Positions 27,190 to 37,844 of a stretch of 64,000 nucleotides of DNA are shown here, piece by piece. Position 1 is the stretch's first letter; every line of letters starts with the position of its first letter. The stretch is from Onishia taeanensis (GTDB lineage: Bacteria > Pseudomonadota > Gammaproteobacteria > Pseudomonadales > Halomonadaceae), in assembly GCF_003268885.1 (NCBI RefSeq), contig NZ_QLSX01000002.1, positions 336,280-400,279 on the forward strand. Reading direction: 5' to 3'. A model generated the notes under the pieces. That model had not been told where the DNA came from. It searched no databases and saw only the letters and a list, made by a program, of their open reading frames with translations. The position numbers and the translations under genes are program-made.

Positions 27190-29439
27190 TTGTCCGCCAG
27201 TGCTTCGTCGCTTCCCGACGCTCCCCGCGTGCTGGGGGTTGCCGTACCCACCCCGCTGCGCCGCCTGTTTGACTACCTGCCCGGTCCCGAGACACCGCCC
27301 GGCGGCTGGCGGCCCGGCCTGCGCGTCCAGGTCGCCCTGGGGCGACGCTCGGTCGTCGGCATCGTCATCGAATGTCGCGCCACCAGCGAGGTGGCGCTCG
27401 ACCGCCTCAAGCCCATAGAGGCCTGCCTGGATGAAAGCCCGCTGCCCGCTGACTGGCTGTGGCTGACGCGCTTCACCGCCCGCTACTATCAGCATCCGCT
27501 CGGCGATACCCTGCAGCAGGCGCTGCCGGTGCTGCTACGCCAGGGGCGTCCGCTCGAGGCCCGCACCCTGGAGCGCTGGCGGCTAAGCGCACATGGCCAG
27601 GCGACCCAGGCCGCCGACCTTGGCCGGGCGCGACGCCAGGCCGAGCTGCTGGAACTCTTGCGCCAGCACCCCCGGGGCCTGCCCACCGCCGCCGTCACCG
27701 CCCAGCAGTTCAGCCGCGCCCAGCTCACGGCGCTGCGCGACAAGGGGCTCGTCGACTGCCTCGAGGAGCCACGCCTGGCCAGCGAGCCACCGCGCCCGAA
27801 GACCCTGCTCGCCGAACCGGCGCTCAACCTCAACCGCGAGCAGGCGGCGGCCCTTTCGACCCTGCACGACGGCCTCGACCGCTATCACCCCTGCCTGCTG
27901 CATGGCGTCACCGGCAGCGGTAAGACCGAGGTCTATCTACAGCTGATCGAGGCAGTCATCCAGCGTGGCCGCCAGGCCCTGATCCTGGTACCCGAGATTG
28001 GCCTTACCCCCCAGACCCTTGAGCGGTTTCGCCGCCGCTTTCGGGTACCGGTGGTGGCCCTTCACTCAGGCCTCACCGACCACGAGCGCCTGGATGCCTG
28101 GCTGGCCGCCATGAGCGGGCGCGCACCGATCGTCATCGGCACCCGCTCGGCGATCTTCACGCCGCTGGCCGCCCCCGGAGTGATCATTGTCGACGAGGAG
28201 CACGACGGTTCGCTCAAGCAGCAGGAAGGCCTTCGCTACCACGCCCGGGACCTGGCCGTGGCGCGGGCCCACCACCATGGCATCCCGGTGGTGCTGGGCA
28301 CCGCCACTCCGGCACTGGAAAGTCTGGCCCAGGCCAGGAGCGGACGCTATGCGCATCTGCGCCTGACCCAGCGTGCCAGCCGCCATCCGCCGGCCAAGCT
28401 CGAACTGATTGACCTGCGCGGCCGCCCCCGCCAGGGCGGACTGATTCCCTCGGCCATCGACGCCATCCGCCAAACGCTCGCCGCCGGCCACCAGGTGCTG
28501 GTGTTCATCAACCGGCGCGGCTTCGCGCCGACCCTTGCCTGCCATGCCTGCGGCTGGCTCGCCGAATGCGACCACTGTGACGCCCGCATGACGCTGCATC
28601 GTCAGCCGCCGCTGCTGGCCTGCCACCACTGCGAGCGCCAGCAGCCGCTACCGCCGGCCTGCCCGACGTGCAAAAGCGGCGACCTGCGCCCGCTGGGGGC
28701 CGGCACCGAGCGCGCCGAGGAAAGCCTGGCCGCGCTCTTCCCGGAGGTGCCGGTACACCGCATCGACCGCGACAGCACGCGGCGCAAGGATGCCTTCGGC
28801 GAGGTGCTCGCCGAGATCAAACGCGGCGAGCCGAGCCTTTTGGTCGGCACCCAGATGCTCGCCAAGGGTCACCACCTGCCCCACGTCACCCTGGTGGTCG
28901 TAGTCAACGCCGATGCCGGCCTCTATGCCAGCGATTTCCGGGCCCTCGAGCACTCGGCGCAGCTACTGACTCAGGTGGCCGGCCGCGCCGGCCGCGCCGC
29001 CCACCCGGGCCGAGTGCTGGTGCAGACCCTGCACAGCGACGACCCGCACCTGCGCCTGCTCGCCGAACGCGGCTACGATGCCCTGGCCGAGGCGCTGCTA
29101 GAGGAGCGCCGCGGCGCGGCCCTGCCGCCCTTCCGCTTCCTGGCCCTGACGCGTTTCGAGAGTGCCCGAGAGGCCGAGGCCATGGGGCTCGCCAAGGAGG
29201 CCGGGGAGGCGTTGCGCGAGTGGCTGGCGACGCGGGGTAACGCCGTGACGTGCCTGGGCCCCGTGCCGGCTCCCATGGAGCGTCGTCAGAACCGCTATCA
29301 TGTACAGCTGTTGCTCTCTGCCACGCAGCGCAGCCAGTTGCACGAAGCCAGCGCCTGGCTCGTGGCCTGGCTGGAGGCCTGCCGCGACGCCCGGCGGGTG
29401 CGCTGGTCGCTGGATATCGACCCCCAGACCCTGGCCTAG
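27190..29439 (+). CDS. priA: Primosomal protein N' (replication restart helicase PriA)
   Basis: PriA reloads the replisome at stalled forks. The start is best taken as TTG at 27190, because GGAGG stands 4 bases upstream and the N-terminus then matches the family (VLGVAVPTPLRRLFDYLPG). Domains are the 3'DNA-binding domain, winged helix, helicase with Walker A GVTGSGKTE and DEEH box, and a zinc-binding insertion with eight cysteines (from CHACGWLAECDHC to CPTC). A second helicase lobe follows, with the TQMLAKGHH segment. The 749 residues are normal length. Confidence 0.96.
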   Translation: MSASASSLPDAPRVLGVAVPTPLRRLFDYLPGPETPPGGWRPGLRVQVALGRRSVVGIVIECRATSEVALDRLKPIEACLDESPLPADWLWLTRFTARYYQHPLGDTLQQALPVLLRQGRPLEARTLERWRLSAHGQATQAADLGRARRQAELLELLRQHPRGLPTAAVTAQQFSRAQLTALRDKGLVDCLEEPRLASEPPRPKTLLAEPALNLNREQAAALSTLHDGLDRYHPCLLHGVTGSGKTEVYLQLIEAVIQRGRQALILVPEIGLTPQTLERFRRRFRVPVVALHSGLTDHERLDAWLAAMSGRAPIVIGTRSAIFTPLAAPGVIIVDEEHDGSLKQQEGLRYHARDLAVARAHHHGIPVVLGTATPALESLAQARSGRYAHLRLTQRASRHPPAKLELIDLRGRPRQGGLIPSAIDAIRQTLAAGHQVLVFINRRGFAPTLACHACGWLAECDHCDARMTLHRQPPLLACHHCERQQPLPPACPTCKSGDLRPLGAGTERAEESLAALFPEVPVHRIDRDSTRRKDAFGEVLAEIKRGEPSLLVGTQMLAKGHHLPHVTLVVVVNADAGLYASDFRALEHSAQLLTQVAGRAGRAAHPGRVLVQTLHSDDPHLRLLAERGYDALAEALLEERRGAALPPFRFLALTRFESAREAEAMGLAKEAGEALREWLATRGNAVTCLGPVPAPMERRQNRYHVQLLLSATQRSQLHEASAWLVAWLEACRDARRVRWSLDIDPQTLA

Positions 29440-29520
29440 GCCCAGGCTCGGACTGGGTGCTGGGCCAGGGGCGCTGCGGGAATGCGCGCCCTGGTGCAGC
29501 GCTTAATCTGTGAATTCAGG

Positions 29521-29549
29521 TTTAAAGCGCGGCGGCAATTGCCGATAAT
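29521..29549 (+). promoter_or_regulatory. Promoter of argS
   Basis: TTTAAA (29521-29526) and GATAAT (29544-29549) are separated by exactly 17 bases. The start site near 29556 leaves a leader of almost 100 bases before the argS ATG. Confidence 0.5.
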
Positions 29550-29652
29550 GCGCCATCACGCTGAGTTGAGCGACGCTAACTCGCCGGCCGGCGGCACGCT
29601 CCTCGCCGTCATTCACGCCTGCCGGGCCAGGCAACAGGACATCAGGTTTTTC

Positions 29653-31338
29653 ATGAAAGACACCATCATTGCACTGCTCGAAGAGGCTCTGAGCGCCCTT
29701 CAGCAGCAGGGCGAACTGCCCCAGGACATCGCCCCGACCATCAAAGTCGACCCCACCAAGGACAAGGCCCACGGTGACTTCGCCACCAACCTAGCGCTGA
29801 TGCTGGCCAAGCCGGCTGGCAAGAAGCCCCGTGAGCTGGCCGAGGCGCTGGTCGCGGCGCTGCCGGCCTCTCCGGCGGTCAGCAAGACCGAGATCGCCGG
29901 CCCGGGCTTCATCAACTTCTTCGCCGCCACCGACGCCCTCGCCCAGGTGGTGTCGACCATCCTCGACAGCGGCGACGCCTATGGCCGCTGCCTCGACGGC
30001 AAGGGCGAGAAGGTGCAGGTCGAGTTCGTCTCCGCCAACCCGACCGGCCCGCTGCACGTCGGCCACGGCCGTGGCGCGGCGATCGGCGACAGCCTGTGCC
30101 GCCTGCTCGAAGCGACCGGCTACGACGTGACCCGCGAGTTCTACTACAACGATGCCGGCGCCCAGATCAGCAACCTGGCGCGCTCAGTGCAGTCCCGCGC
30201 CAAGGGGCTGACCCCGGACGACCCGAGCTGGCCGGCCGACGGCTACCGCGGCGATTACATCCGCGATGTGGCAGAGAGCTACCTGGCCGGCGAAACCGTG
30301 CACGCCGATGACCGCCACGTCACCGGCGCCGCCGACCCCGACGATCTGGACGCGATCCGCGACTTCGCGGTGGCCTATCTGCGTCGCGAGCAGGACCTGG
30401 ACCTCAAGGCCTTCGGCGTCGCCTTCGACGTCTACTTCCTCGAGTCCTCGCTCTACGAAGAGGCCAAGGTCGAATCCACCGTCAATACGCTGATCGAGGG
30501 CGGCCATACCTACGAGCAGGACGGCGCCCTTTGGCTGCGCACCACCGACTTCGGTGACGACAAGGACCGGGTGATGCGCAAGCAGGACGGCGGCTACACC
30601 TACTTCCTGCCCGACGTCGCCTACCACCTCGACAAGTGGCAGCGCGGCTTCACCCAGGTGATCAACGAGCAGGGCGCCGACCACCACTCCACGGTGACCC
30701 GGGTACGCGCCGGCCTGCAGGCCCTCGAAGCGGGCATTCCCAAGGGCTGGCCGGACTACGTGCTGCACCAGATGGTGCTGGTCACCCGCTCGGGCGTCGA
30801 GGTCAAGCTCTCCAAGCGCGCCGGCAGCTACGTGACCCTGCGCGACCTGATCGACGAAGTCGGCCGTGACGCCACCCGCTACTTCCTGGCCGCGCGGCGT
30901 GCCGACTCTCAGTTGACCTTCGATATCGACCTGGCCCGCTCGCAGTCCAACGACAACCCGGTCTATTACATCCAGTATGCCCACGCCCGGGTATGCAGCG
31001 TGCTGCGCAAGGCCGCCGCCGAAGACCGCGACTTCCAGCACGACCTGGCGCTCGACAACTTGGCCGTGCTCGACACCGATCAGGAAAAGGCGCTGATGAA
31101 CCGCCTGGCCCGCTACCCGGAGGTGGTGCGTATCGCCGCCGGCAATCGCGAGCCGCAGCAGGTCGCCCAATACCTGCAGGACCTGGCCGCCGATTTCCAC
31201 ACCTGCTACAACGCGGTGAAGGTGATGGTCGACGACGATGCCCAGCGCAACGCGCGCCTGGCACTGGGTATCGCGACCCGCCAGGTGATCCGCAACGGCC
31301 TCGACCTGCTGGGCGTCAGCGCCCCCGAGGAGATGTAA
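29653..31338 (+). CDS. argS: Arginyl-tRNA synthetase
   Basis: ArgRS charges tRNA-Arg. The start [20 protein letters not shown] at 29653 gives 561 residues and matches the family; an open frame runs further upstream but the added residues are unrelated. The protein has the Add-1 N-terminal domain and the class I HIGH-type motif [12 protein letters not shown] after SANPTGP. The KMSKS-loop counterpart LSKRAG and the C-terminal DALR anticodon-binding domain follow. Only 3 bases separate it from the following SPOR-domain gene. Confidence 0.97.
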   Translation: MKDTIIALLEEALSALQQQGELPQDIAPTIKVDPTKDKAHGDFATNLALMLAKPAGKKPRELAEALVAALPASPAVSKTEIAGPGFINFFAATDALAQVVSTILDSGDAYGRCLDGKGEKVQVEFVSANPTGPLHVGHGRGAAIGDSLCRLLEATGYDVTREFYYNDAGAQISNLARSVQSRAKGLTPDDPSWPADGYRGDYIRDVAESYLAGETVHADDRHVTGAADPDDLDAIRDFAVAYLRREQDLDLKAFGVAFDVYFLESSLYEEAKVESTVNTLIEGGHTYEQDGALWLRTTDFGDDKDRVMRKQDGGYTYFLPDVAYHLDKWQRGFTQVINEQGADHHSTVTRVRAGLQALEAGIPKGWPDYVLHQMVLVTRSGVEVKLSKRAGSYVTLRDLIDEVGRDATRYFLAARRADSQLTFDIDLARSQSNDNPVYYIQYAHARVCSVLRKAAAEDRDFQHDLALDNLAVLDTDQEKALMNRLARYPEVVRIAAGNREPQQVAQYLQDLAADFHTCYNAVKVMVDDDAQRNARLALGIATRQVIRNGLDLLGVSAPEEM

Positions 31339-31341
31339 GCC

Positions 31342-32028
31342 ATGGCCGCACGCCAAGCCGCTAAACCCGCCAGCCGCAAGGGGGCGACGACCCGCAAGCG
31401 CGCCACACAGGCCAAGCGCCAAGCGCCCCGCGTGCCCGGTTGGCTGTGGGGGCTGGGTGGCCTGGTGGCCGGTTTCTTCCTCTCCCAGTACCTGCAGGAT
31501 TCAGCGCCGGCACCACTGGCCAAGGTATTCAGCCGTCCCGCGGCCGAGCAGGCCGCACCGTCGGCCGACGCATCGAAGGGTGAAACAGGAGGCCAGGCGA
31601 CCGGGGCCAGCGAGCCCCGCATGCCGACCTTCGAGTTCTATACCCTGCTGCCGGAATCCGAGGTCATCGCCCCGGGCGGCGAGTCTCAGGGCAACGCCTC
31701 GGCGGCGGCCAAAGACCCCATCGCCGAGCAGATCTCGCGCCAGCAGGCGCAGAGTGCCGAGAACCGCCGGCCCACCGAGATTGCCGACGACGAGCGCTAC
31801 ATGCTGCAGGCCGCATCGTTTCGCGACGCCTCGGATGCCCAGCGCCTGGCAGGAAAGCTGAGCGACTTCGGGCTGATGGCCAGCATCAGCAAGGTCCAGA
31901 CCGGAGACGGCGCCACCTGGCACCGAGTTCAGGTCGGCCCCTACGGCGACGCCCGCGAGCTCAACCGCGCCCAGGATCTGATGATCACCCAGGGCATTGA
32001 GCCGCTGACCATCCGCCTGCAGAACTGA
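31342..32028 (+). CDS. ftsN: SPOR-domain cell division protein, FtsN-like
   Basis: The protein has 228 residues: a basic cytoplasmic N-terminus, one transmembrane helix (about residues 33-48, WLWGLGGLVAGFFLSQYL) and a low-complexity periplasmic linker. A C-terminal SPOR domain (about 150-228, YMLQAASFRDASDAQRLAGKL) binds denuded septal peptidoglycan. This architecture and the position just before hslVU match FtsN, the late activator of septal synthesis. The essential FtsN helix is not obvious, so the symbol rests mostly on synteny. It follows argS by 3 bases. Confidence 0.85.
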   Translation: MAARQAAKPASRKGATTRKRATQAKRQAPRVPGWLWGLGGLVAGFFLSQYLQDSAPAPLAKVFSRPAAEQAAPSADASKGETGGQATGASEPRMPTFEFYTLLPESEVIAPGGESQGNASAAAKDPIAEQISRQQAQSAENRRPTEIADDERYMLQAASFRDASDAQRLAGKLSDFGLMASISKVQTGDGATWHRVQVGPYGDARELNRAQDLMITQGIEPLTIRLQN

Positions 32029-32062
32029 GCCGATCCGCGCAGCCGCAACGCCGCGCGTGGCC

Positions 32063-32090
32063 GCGGCGGCAGGCATCCACCTGCCGCCGC
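32063..32090 (+). terminator. 11-bp hairpin after ftsN
   Basis: A perfect 11-bp GC-rich stem (32063-32073 with 32080-32090) with a 6-base loop lies 35 bases after the ftsN stop and before the hslV promoter region. The T-run is missing, so termination is likely but may be partial. Confidence 0.5.
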
Positions 32091-32099
32091 CTGGCCAAG

Positions 32100-32126
32100 G
32101 TTGAATTCCCCCTCCCCCGCCCACAC
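32100..32126 (+). promoter_or_regulatory. Possible sigma32 heat-shock promoter of hslVU
   Basis: GTTGAA at 32100-32105 resembles the sigma32 -35 (CTTGAA). GCCCACAC at 32119-32126, after 13 bases, weakly resembles the -10 CCCCATNT. hslVU is a heat-shock operon in relatives, which makes the position sensible, but the match is degenerate. Confidence 0.35.
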
Positions 32127-32239
32127 CTTTCCTTCACGTTACCAACGACAGCTTTCATGGCGTCCGTCCGACCGCTCACCGCATCCCGGACGCCCAAGTC
32201 ACCGGGAGTGTCATCGCTCCCACTACGGAGTCCTTCTCC

Positions 32240-32758
32240 ATGACCACGATCGTATCCGTACGCCGCGGCGACCAGGTCGCCCTGGCCGGTGATGGCCAGG
32301 TCTCACTGGGCAACACCGTCATGAAAGGCAACGCCAGCAAGGTGCGTCGCCTCTATCGCGGCCAGGTGCTGGCCGGTTTCGCCGGCGGCACTGCCGACGC
32401 CTTCACCCTGTTCGAGCGCTTCGAAGCACAGCTCGAGAAATACCAGGGCCACCTCACCAAGGCCGCTGTCGAACTCGCCAAGGAATGGCGCACCGACCGC
32501 GCCCTGCGCCGTCTCGAGGCGCTGCTGGCGGTGGCCGACAAGAACGCTTCGCTGATCATCACCGGCAACGGCGATGTCGTGGAACCCGAGCGCGGCATCA
32601 TTGCCATCGGCTCGGGCGGCAACTATGCACTGTCCTCGGCCCGCGCCCTGCTCGAGAACACCGAGCTGTCGGCCCGTGACATTACCGAGAAGTCCCTGGA
32701 GATCGCCGGCGACATCTGCGTCTTCACCAACCACCACATCACGCTGGAAGAGCTCTGA
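32240..32758 (+). CDS. hslV: ATP-dependent protease HslVU, peptidase subunit HslV
   Basis: HslV is the proteasome-like dodecameric peptidase of the HslVU complex. The protein begins [25 protein letters not shown]. Removal of Met exposes Thr2 as the N-terminal nucleophile, and the catalytic lysine and the [14 protein letters not shown] segment are present. The length of 172 residues is normal. hslU follows after 3 bases. Confidence 0.98.
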   Translation: MTTIVSVRRGDQVALAGDGQVSLGNTVMKGNASKVRRLYRGQVLAGFAGGTADAFTLFERFEAQLEKYQGHLTKAAVELAKEWRTDRALRRLEALLAVADKNASLIITGNGDVVEPERGIIAIGSGGNYALSSARALLENTELSARDITEKSLEIAGDICVFTNHHITLEEL

Positions 32759-32761
32759 GCC

Positions 32762-34084
32762 ATGACCCAGATGACCCCCCGCGAGATCGTTCACGCCCTC
32801 GACCAGTTCATCATCGGCCAGCAGGACGCCAAGCGCGCCGTGGCCGTGGCGCTGCGCAACCGCTGGCGCCGCATGCAGCTCGATGAAGAGCTGCGCCAGG
32901 AAGTCACACCCAAGAATATCCTGATGATCGGGCCGACCGGCGTGGGCAAGACCGAAATCGCCCGTCGCCTGGCCAAACTGGCCCGTGCGCCCTTCCTCAA
33001 AGTCGAGGCCACCAAGTTCACCGAAGTGGGCTATGTGGGTCGTGACGTCGAGTCGATCATCCGTGATCTGACCGAGGCGGCGATCAAGATGGTTCGCGAG
33101 CAGGCCAAGGAAGAGGTCGGTCACAAGGCCGACGATGCCGCCGAGGAGCGCATCCTCGACGCCCTGCTGCCGCGGCCGAGGGGCAGCGAGTACGACAGTG
33201 CCCGGGACGACACCTCGACCCGCCAGGTCTTCCGCAAGAAGCTGCGCGAGGGTCAGCTCGATGACAAGGAAATCGACATCGAGATCACCCCGCAGAGCGG
33301 TGGCATGGACTTCAATACCCCGCCGGGCATGGAGGAGATGGCAAGCCAGCTGCAGAGCATGTTCTCCAACATGAACAAGCAGAAGACCGAGACCCAGCGG
33401 GTCGCGGTCAAGGATGCCTGGAAGCTCCTGCGCGACGAGGAAGCCGCCAAGCTGGTCAACGAGGACGACATCAAGCATCGCGCCATCGAGGCGGTGGAGC
33501 AGCACGGCATCGTCTTCCTCGACGAGATCGACAAGGTCGCCAAGGGCCAGCAGGGCAGCGGCGGCGAGGTATCCCGCGAGGGCGTGCAGCGCGACCTGCT
33601 GCCGCTGATCGAGGGCTCGACGGTCTCCACCAAGCACGGCATGGTCAAAACCGACCACATCCTGTTCATCGCCTCCGGCGCCTTCCACCTGGCCAAGCCC
33701 TCGGACCTGATTCCGGAGCTACAGGGCCGACTGCCGATCCGGGTCGAGCTCAACGCCCTGTCACCGGAGGACTTCCAGCGCATCCTCACCGAGCCGTCCG
33801 CCGCCCTGACCAAGCAGTATCAGGCGCTGATGGCCACCGACGGCCTCGAGATCGCCTTTACCGACGATGGCATCAAGCGCATCGCCGAGATTGCCTGGCG
33901 GGTCAACGAAGGCACCGAGAACATCGGCGCCCGTCGCCTGCATACCGTCATGGAGCGCTTGCTCGAAGATGCGTCCTTCAAGGGTGGCGACATGGAAGGC
34001 CCGCTGACCATCGACGCCGCTTACGTCGACTCCCAGCTCGGCGAACTGGCCATGGACGAGGACCTGTCGCGCTACATCCTCTGA
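32762..34084 (+). CDS. hslU: ATP-dependent protease HslVU, ATPase subunit HslU
   Basis: HslU is the AAA+ unfoldase that feeds substrates to HslV. The 440-residue protein has Walker A GPTGVGKT (residues 57-64), an inserted I domain (about 110-240, acidic and variable), Walker [10 protein letters not shown] and sensor arginines in the C-terminal domain. It ends in LSRYIL, the C-terminal tail that inserts into HslV to activate it. Confidence 0.98.
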   Translation: MTQMTPREIVHALDQFIIGQQDAKRAVAVALRNRWRRMQLDEELRQEVTPKNILMIGPTGVGKTEIARRLAKLARAPFLKVEATKFTEVGYVGRDVESIIRDLTEAAIKMVREQAKEEVGHKADDAAEERILDALLPRPRGSEYDSARDDTSTRQVFRKKLREGQLDDKEIDIEITPQSGGMDFNTPPGMEEMASQLQSMFSNMNKQKTETQRVAVKDAWKLLRDEEAAKLVNEDDIKHRAIEAVEQHGIVFLDEIDKVAKGQQGSGGEVSREGVQRDLLPLIEGSTVSTKHGMVKTDHILFIASGAFHLAKPSDLIPELQGRLPIRVELNALSPEDFQRILTEPSAALTKQYQALMATDGLEIAFTDDGIKRIAEIAWRVNEGTENIGARRLHTVMERLLEDASFKGGDMEGPLTIDAAYVDSQLGELAMDEDLSRYIL

Positions 34085-34162
34085 CCTGGCACGCTGGCCG
34101 TGGCCACGCCCTCGCGGCGGGCCGCGGCCAGCCCGCTTTGTGGATTCCTACAGGAGGCCGCC

Positions 34163-34546
34163 ATGAGCGTCCCGATTCCCTCACGCGTTCACTACCACAA
34201 GTCCGCCCGCGAGCTGGAGCTTGGCTACCCGAACGGCGACACCTACCGGTTGTCGATCGAGTATCTGCGCGTCTTCTCGCCCTCCGCCGAGGTGCGCGGC
34301 CACGGCCCCGACACCGCCGTGCTGCAGGTCGGCAAGAAGAACGTGGGCCTTGCCAACATTACCCAGGCCGGGCGCTATGCCCTGAAGCTCTCCTTCGATG
34401 ACGGCCACGACAGCGGCCTCTTCAGCTGGGACTACCTGTACGCCCTGGCGACCAACGCCGAGATCAACTGGGCGGACTATCTCAAGCGACTCGAGGCGGC
34501 CGGCGAGTCCCGCGAGCCGAAGAGCATCCAGTTCAAGGAGCTGTGA
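34163..34546 (+). CDS. DUF971 (GBBH-like N-terminal domain) protein
   Basis: This is a small DUF971 protein of unknown function; the fold is shared with the N-terminal domain of gamma-butyrobetaine hydroxylase. AGGAGG stands 5 bases before the ATG at 34163, giving 127 residues. An upstream in-frame ATG at 34100 has no ribosome site. The conserved LELGYPNGDTYRLSIEYLRVFSPSAEV and SGLFSWDYLYAL segments are present. DUF971 genes regularly follow hslVU in Pseudomonas-like genomes. Some DUF971 proteins are linked to iron-sulfur assembly, but nothing here tests that. Confidence 0.88.
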   Translation: MSVPIPSRVHYHKSARELELGYPNGDTYRLSIEYLRVFSPSAEVRGHGPDTAVLQVGKKNVGLANITQAGRYALKLSFDDGHDSGLFSWDYLYALATNAEINWADYLKRLEAAGESREPKSIQFKEL

Positions 34547-34634
34547 GGCAACCGCCGACCCGCAGCGCCGGTCGGCAGAACACCGTCGCCTATCGGGCAC
34601 CGCTCGAGTCCGTGACGGCAAAGACAAGGCCATC

Positions 34635-34676
34635 GCGGTGACGCTACAATGGCGTCACCGCCGGCCTCTTGCCGGC
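34635..34676. other. Two consecutive hairpins between the DUF971 gene and ubiE
   Basis: A perfect 10-bp stem (34635-34644 with 34652-34661) is followed directly by a second, GCCGGC-CTCTT-GCCGGC (34660-34676), and then by a T-rich stretch. The second may terminate the hslVU-DUF971 transcript. The loop of the first contains TACAAT, a good -10 hexamer, so a ubiE promoter could overlap it. Confidence 0.5.
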
Positions 34677-34740
34677 TCTCTTATTATTGTGCGTGCCGCA
34701 CCACGGGCACGGACTGATGTACTGACTGATAGGGATGCCC

Positions 34741-35487
34741 ATGGACAAGCGCACCACTCACTTCGGCTATCAGGAAGTCCCGGTCGACGAAAAAGCCTCG
34801 CGGGTCGCCGACGTCTTCCACTCGGTGGCGGCGCGCTATGACGTGATGAACGACCTGATGTCCTTCGGCATCCACCGGGTCTGGAAGCGCCTGACCCTGG
34901 AGCGTGCCGGCGTGCGTCCCGGCCACCGGGTGCTCGACATCGCCGGCGGCACCGGTGATCTGACCCTGAAGTTCTCGCGCCAGGTCGGCCCTCGCGGCCA
35001 GGTGATCCTCGCCGACATCAACGCCTCCATGCTGCGGGTCGGCCGCGACAAGCTGCTCGACCATGGCGTCGGCGGCAACGTCGAGTACGTCCAGGCCAAC
35101 GCCGAGTGCCTGCCCTTCCCTGACAACAGCTTCGACTGCATCACCATCGCCTTCGGCCTGCGCAACGTCACCGACAAGGATGCCGCCCTGCGCTCGATGG
35201 CAAGGGTACTCAAGCCCGGCGGTCGCCTTTTGGTGCTGGAGTTCTCCAAGCCCGATAACCCGCTGCTGTCGAAGGCCTACGACGACTACTCCTTCCATCT
35301 GCTGCCGAAGATGGGCCAGTGGGTGGCCGGTGACGCCGACAGCTACCGCTACCTGGCCGAGTCAATTCGCATGCACCCGGACCAGGAGACCCTCAAGGGC
35401 ATGATGGAAGCGGCCGGGCTCGAGCGCGTCGAGTACACCAACCTGACCGGCGGCATCGTCGCCCTGCACCGAGGCATCAAGCTCTGA
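34741..35487 (+). CDS. ubiE: Ubiquinone/menaquinone C-methyltransferase UbiE
   Basis: UbiE methylates the quinone ring (C-5 in ubiquinone synthesis, and demethylmenaquinone where present) using S-adenosylmethionine. The ATG at 34741 has TAGGGA six bases upstream, while an ATG six bases earlier overlaps that site, so the shorter 248-residue form is preferred. Class I methyltransferase motifs are [19 protein letters not shown] and [18 protein letters not shown]. It is the first gene of a tightly coupled ubiE-ubiJ-ubiB run. Confidence 0.96.
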   Translation: MDKRTTHFGYQEVPVDEKASRVADVFHSVAARYDVMNDLMSFGIHRVWKRLTLERAGVRPGHRVLDIAGGTGDLTLKFSRQVGPRGQVILADINASMLRVGRDKLLDHGVGGNVEYVQANAECLPFPDNSFDCITIAFGLRNVTDKDAALRSMARVLKPGGRLLVLEFSKPDNPLLSKAYDDYSFHLLPKMGQWVAGDADSYRYLAESIRMHPDQETLKGMMEAAGLERVEYTNLTGGIVALHRGIKL

Positions 35488-36149
35488 TGATGGTCCTCGC
35501 CGGTTTCGAACGCACCCTGAACGCCCTGCTCGCCCGGGACCCTGCAGCGGCCACGCGGTTGGCCTCGCTCGCCGGCTCGCGCCTGCTGGTGCGCCTGGAG
35601 CGCCCGGCCTATGCGCTGCTGGTGACCTTCGATGCACATGGCCTGTCGCTCTCCCGGGGCGAGGGTCTGAGCGATGAAGACGCCGATGTGATCGTCGAGG
35701 CCGACAGCGAGGCCCTGGGTGAGCTGATCGGCGGCGAATCCGCCGAGCGTCTGATGTTCCGAGGACGCCTGGCGGTGCGCGGACGCGCCCAGGTACTCGA
35801 ACAGGCCCGGGACCTGCTGCTCGACCTGGACTTCGACTGGGAGGGCGAGCTCGCCCACTGGCTTGGCGATAGGCCGGCCCACAGCCTGGCCGAGGGCATG
35901 CGCCGCCTGGCCCGCTGGGGCCTGCGCACCCGCCAGGAGCTGACCGCCGACATCGGCGAGTACGTCTTCGAAGAGGCCAAGCTGCTGCCCGGCCGCCATC
36001 AGCTCGAGGTGATGCGCGACCAGCTTACCGCGCTCGAGATCGCAAGCGATCGCCTCGAGGCCCGGCTCGAGCGCCTCAGGCGACGCCTGGAAGCGCGCGG
36101 CCTGCCTGACGACAGGCGCGACGGATCGGCTGAGGAGCCCTGCCCATGA
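35487..36149 (+). CDS. ubiJ: Ubiquinone biosynthesis accessory factor UbiJ (SCP2 domain)
   Basis: UbiJ is a lipid-binding accessory protein that, with UbiK, organises the Ubi enzyme complex. The 220-residue protein has an N-terminal SCP2 sterol-carrier-like domain (about residues 15-115) and a C-terminal coiled coil (about 175-210). Its ATG shares one base with the ubiE stop (TGATG), and its stop overlaps ubiB (ATGA). The position between ubiE and ubiB is diagnostic. Confidence 0.93.
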   Translation: MMVLAGFERTLNALLARDPAAATRLASLAGSRLLVRLERPAYALLVTFDAHGLSLSRGEGLSDEDADVIVEADSEALGELIGGESAERLMFRGRLAVRGRAQVLEQARDLLLDLDFDWEGELAHWLGDRPAHSLAEGMRRLARWGLRTRQELTADIGEYVFEEAKLLPGRHQLEVMRDQLTALEIASDRLEARLERLRRRLEARGLPDDRRDGSAEEPCP

Positions 36150-37765
36150 GCCTGCGCCTGGCAAGGATTGGCTGGGTCATCACCCGATATCGCCTCGACA
36201 CCCTGATCCCACGGGAGCGACTGCCCTGGCCGCTGCGGGCGCTGCTCGCCCTCTCGCCGCTGCGGCTCTTCCCGGTGCGCGGCGAGCGCGCCGAGCGGCT
36301 GCGCCTGGCCCTCGAGGCGCTGGGCCCGATATTCGTCAAGTTCGGCCAGATGCTCTCGACCCGCCGCGATCTGCTACCCCCGGATATCGCCGACGAGCTG
36401 AGGCGCCTTCAGGATCAGGTGCCGCCCTTCCCCGGCGATCAGGCCGCGGCCCTGGTCGAGGAGGAGCTCGAGTGCCCGCTCGACGAGGCCTTCGCCCACT
36501 TCGATAAAACGCCGCTGGCGTCGGCCTCGATCGCTCAGGTACATGCCGCCCGGCTGCCCGATGGTCAGGAGGTAGTGGTCAAGATCATCCGCCCCGGCAT
36601 CGAACGGGTCATGCGCCAGGACATGTCATTGCTCTACGCCGCGGCGCGCCTGCTGGCGAAGGTCCCTGAGGCCCGTCGCCTGCGGCCCCGCGAAGTGGTG
36701 GCCGACTACGAAGCCACCCTCTTCGACGAACTGAACCTGCATCGGGAAGCCGCCAACACCTCGCAGCTCAAGCGCAACTTCAAGGACTCGCCGCTTCTCT
36801 ACGTGCCGGCAATCCACTGGCCGCTGACCCGGCGCCGGGTGATGGTCCAGGAGCGCATCCACGGCATTCCGGTGGCCGACATGGCCGCCCTCGAGGCCCA
36901 GGGCACCGATCTCAAGAAGCTCGCCGAACGCGGGGTGGAAATCTTCTTCACCCAGGTATTTCGCGACAACTTCTTCCATGCCGACATGCACCCGGGCAAC
37001 ATCTTCGTCGCCCACGGCAAGCCCCACGATCCTCAGTACATCGCCATCGACTGCGGCATCGTCGGCAGCCTGACCCGCGAGGACCAGGACTACCTGGCAC
37101 GCAACCTGCTGGCCTTCTTCCATCAGGACTACTACGAGGTCGCGGCGCTGCATATCGAATCCGGCTGGGTCGGCGAGGGCACCCGCGCCAACGAGTTCGC
37201 CTCGGCGATCCGCTCGGTCTGCGAGCCCATTCTCGAGAAGCCGCTCAAGGACATCTCCTTCGGCCAGGTGCTGCTGGGGCTCTTCCAGACTGCGCGGCGC
37301 TTCAACATGGAGGTCCAGCCGCAGTTGGTGCTGCTGCAGAAGACCCTGCTCAACATCGAGGGCCTTGGGCGCCAGCTCTATCCGGACCTGGACCTGTGGC
37401 ATACCGCCAAGCCGTATCTGGAGCGCTGGATGAAAGAGCGCGCCGGCCCCCGCGGGCTCTGGGAGTCGCTGCAGCGCCAGGCGCCGGAGCTGTCGCGCCA
37501 GCTGCCAGAACTGCCGGTGCTCGCCCACCAGGCACTTTCCCGGGTCGAGGCCGAACACAAGCAGCGCCACCGCCAGAGCGAGTCGCTCTCAGGCCTGCGC
37601 CGCCATGTGGCCGCCTCTGCCCGCGGCGCCCGGCGGCTGCGCCTAGGCGCGCTGCTGGTGGGCCTGGCCGTTGCCTGGCAGCCGCTGCTCGACTGGGCCG
37701 GCGAACAGCCCTGGCCGGTGCTGGTGGCGGCCGGCCTTGGCGTCCTGCTGCTCGCCTGGCAATAA
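36146..37765 (+). CDS. ubiB: Atypical kinase/ATPase UbiB
   Basis: UbiB is an ABC1/ADCK-family ATPase needed for ubiquinone synthesis. The 539 residues carry the family KxGQ motif ([15 protein letters not shown]), the alanine-rich loop ASIAQVHAA, the catalytic HADMHPGN and the metal-binding IDCG. Two C-terminal transmembrane helices (about 495-539) anchor it in the inner membrane. The start overlaps ubiJ by four bases. Confidence 0.97.
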   Translation: MSLRLARIGWVITRYRLDTLIPRERLPWPLRALLALSPLRLFPVRGERAERLRLALEALGPIFVKFGQMLSTRRDLLPPDIADELRRLQDQVPPFPGDQAAALVEEELECPLDEAFAHFDKTPLASASIAQVHAARLPDGQEVVVKIIRPGIERVMRQDMSLLYAAARLLAKVPEARRLRPREVVADYEATLFDELNLHREAANTSQLKRNFKDSPLLYVPAIHWPLTRRRVMVQERIHGIPVADMAALEAQGTDLKKLAERGVEIFFTQVFRDNFFHADMHPGNIFVAHGKPHDPQYIAIDCGIVGSLTREDQDYLARNLLAFFHQDYYEVAALHIESGWVGEGTRANEFASAIRSVCEPILEKPLKDISFGQVLLGLFQTARRFNMEVQPQLVLLQKTLLNIEGLGRQLYPDLDLWHTAKPYLERWMKERAGPRGLWESLQRQAPELSRQLPELPVLAHQALSRVEAEHKQRHRQSESLSGLRRHVAASARGARRLRLGALLVGLAVAWQPLLDWAGEQPWPVLVAAGLGVLLLAWQ

Positions 37766-37844
37766 GCCCCGCCGCGGACCAAAAGAGCATCACAGGCCAC
37801 TGAATAATAAGATTTTTCGATCCACTGACCCAGGAATGTCATCG

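Noticed and set aside
29482-29652. 57-residue upstream extension of ArgS
   Set aside because: It overlaps the predicted argS promoter and is not conserved in ArgS; the ATG at 29653 fits the family.
30184-31422. Minus-strand frame of 412 codons opposite argS and ftsN
   Set aside because: Antisense shadow crossing two genuine genes.
32303-33688. Minus-strand frame of 461 codons opposite hslVU
   Set aside because: Antisense shadow; HslV and HslU on the plus strand are complete and well conserved.
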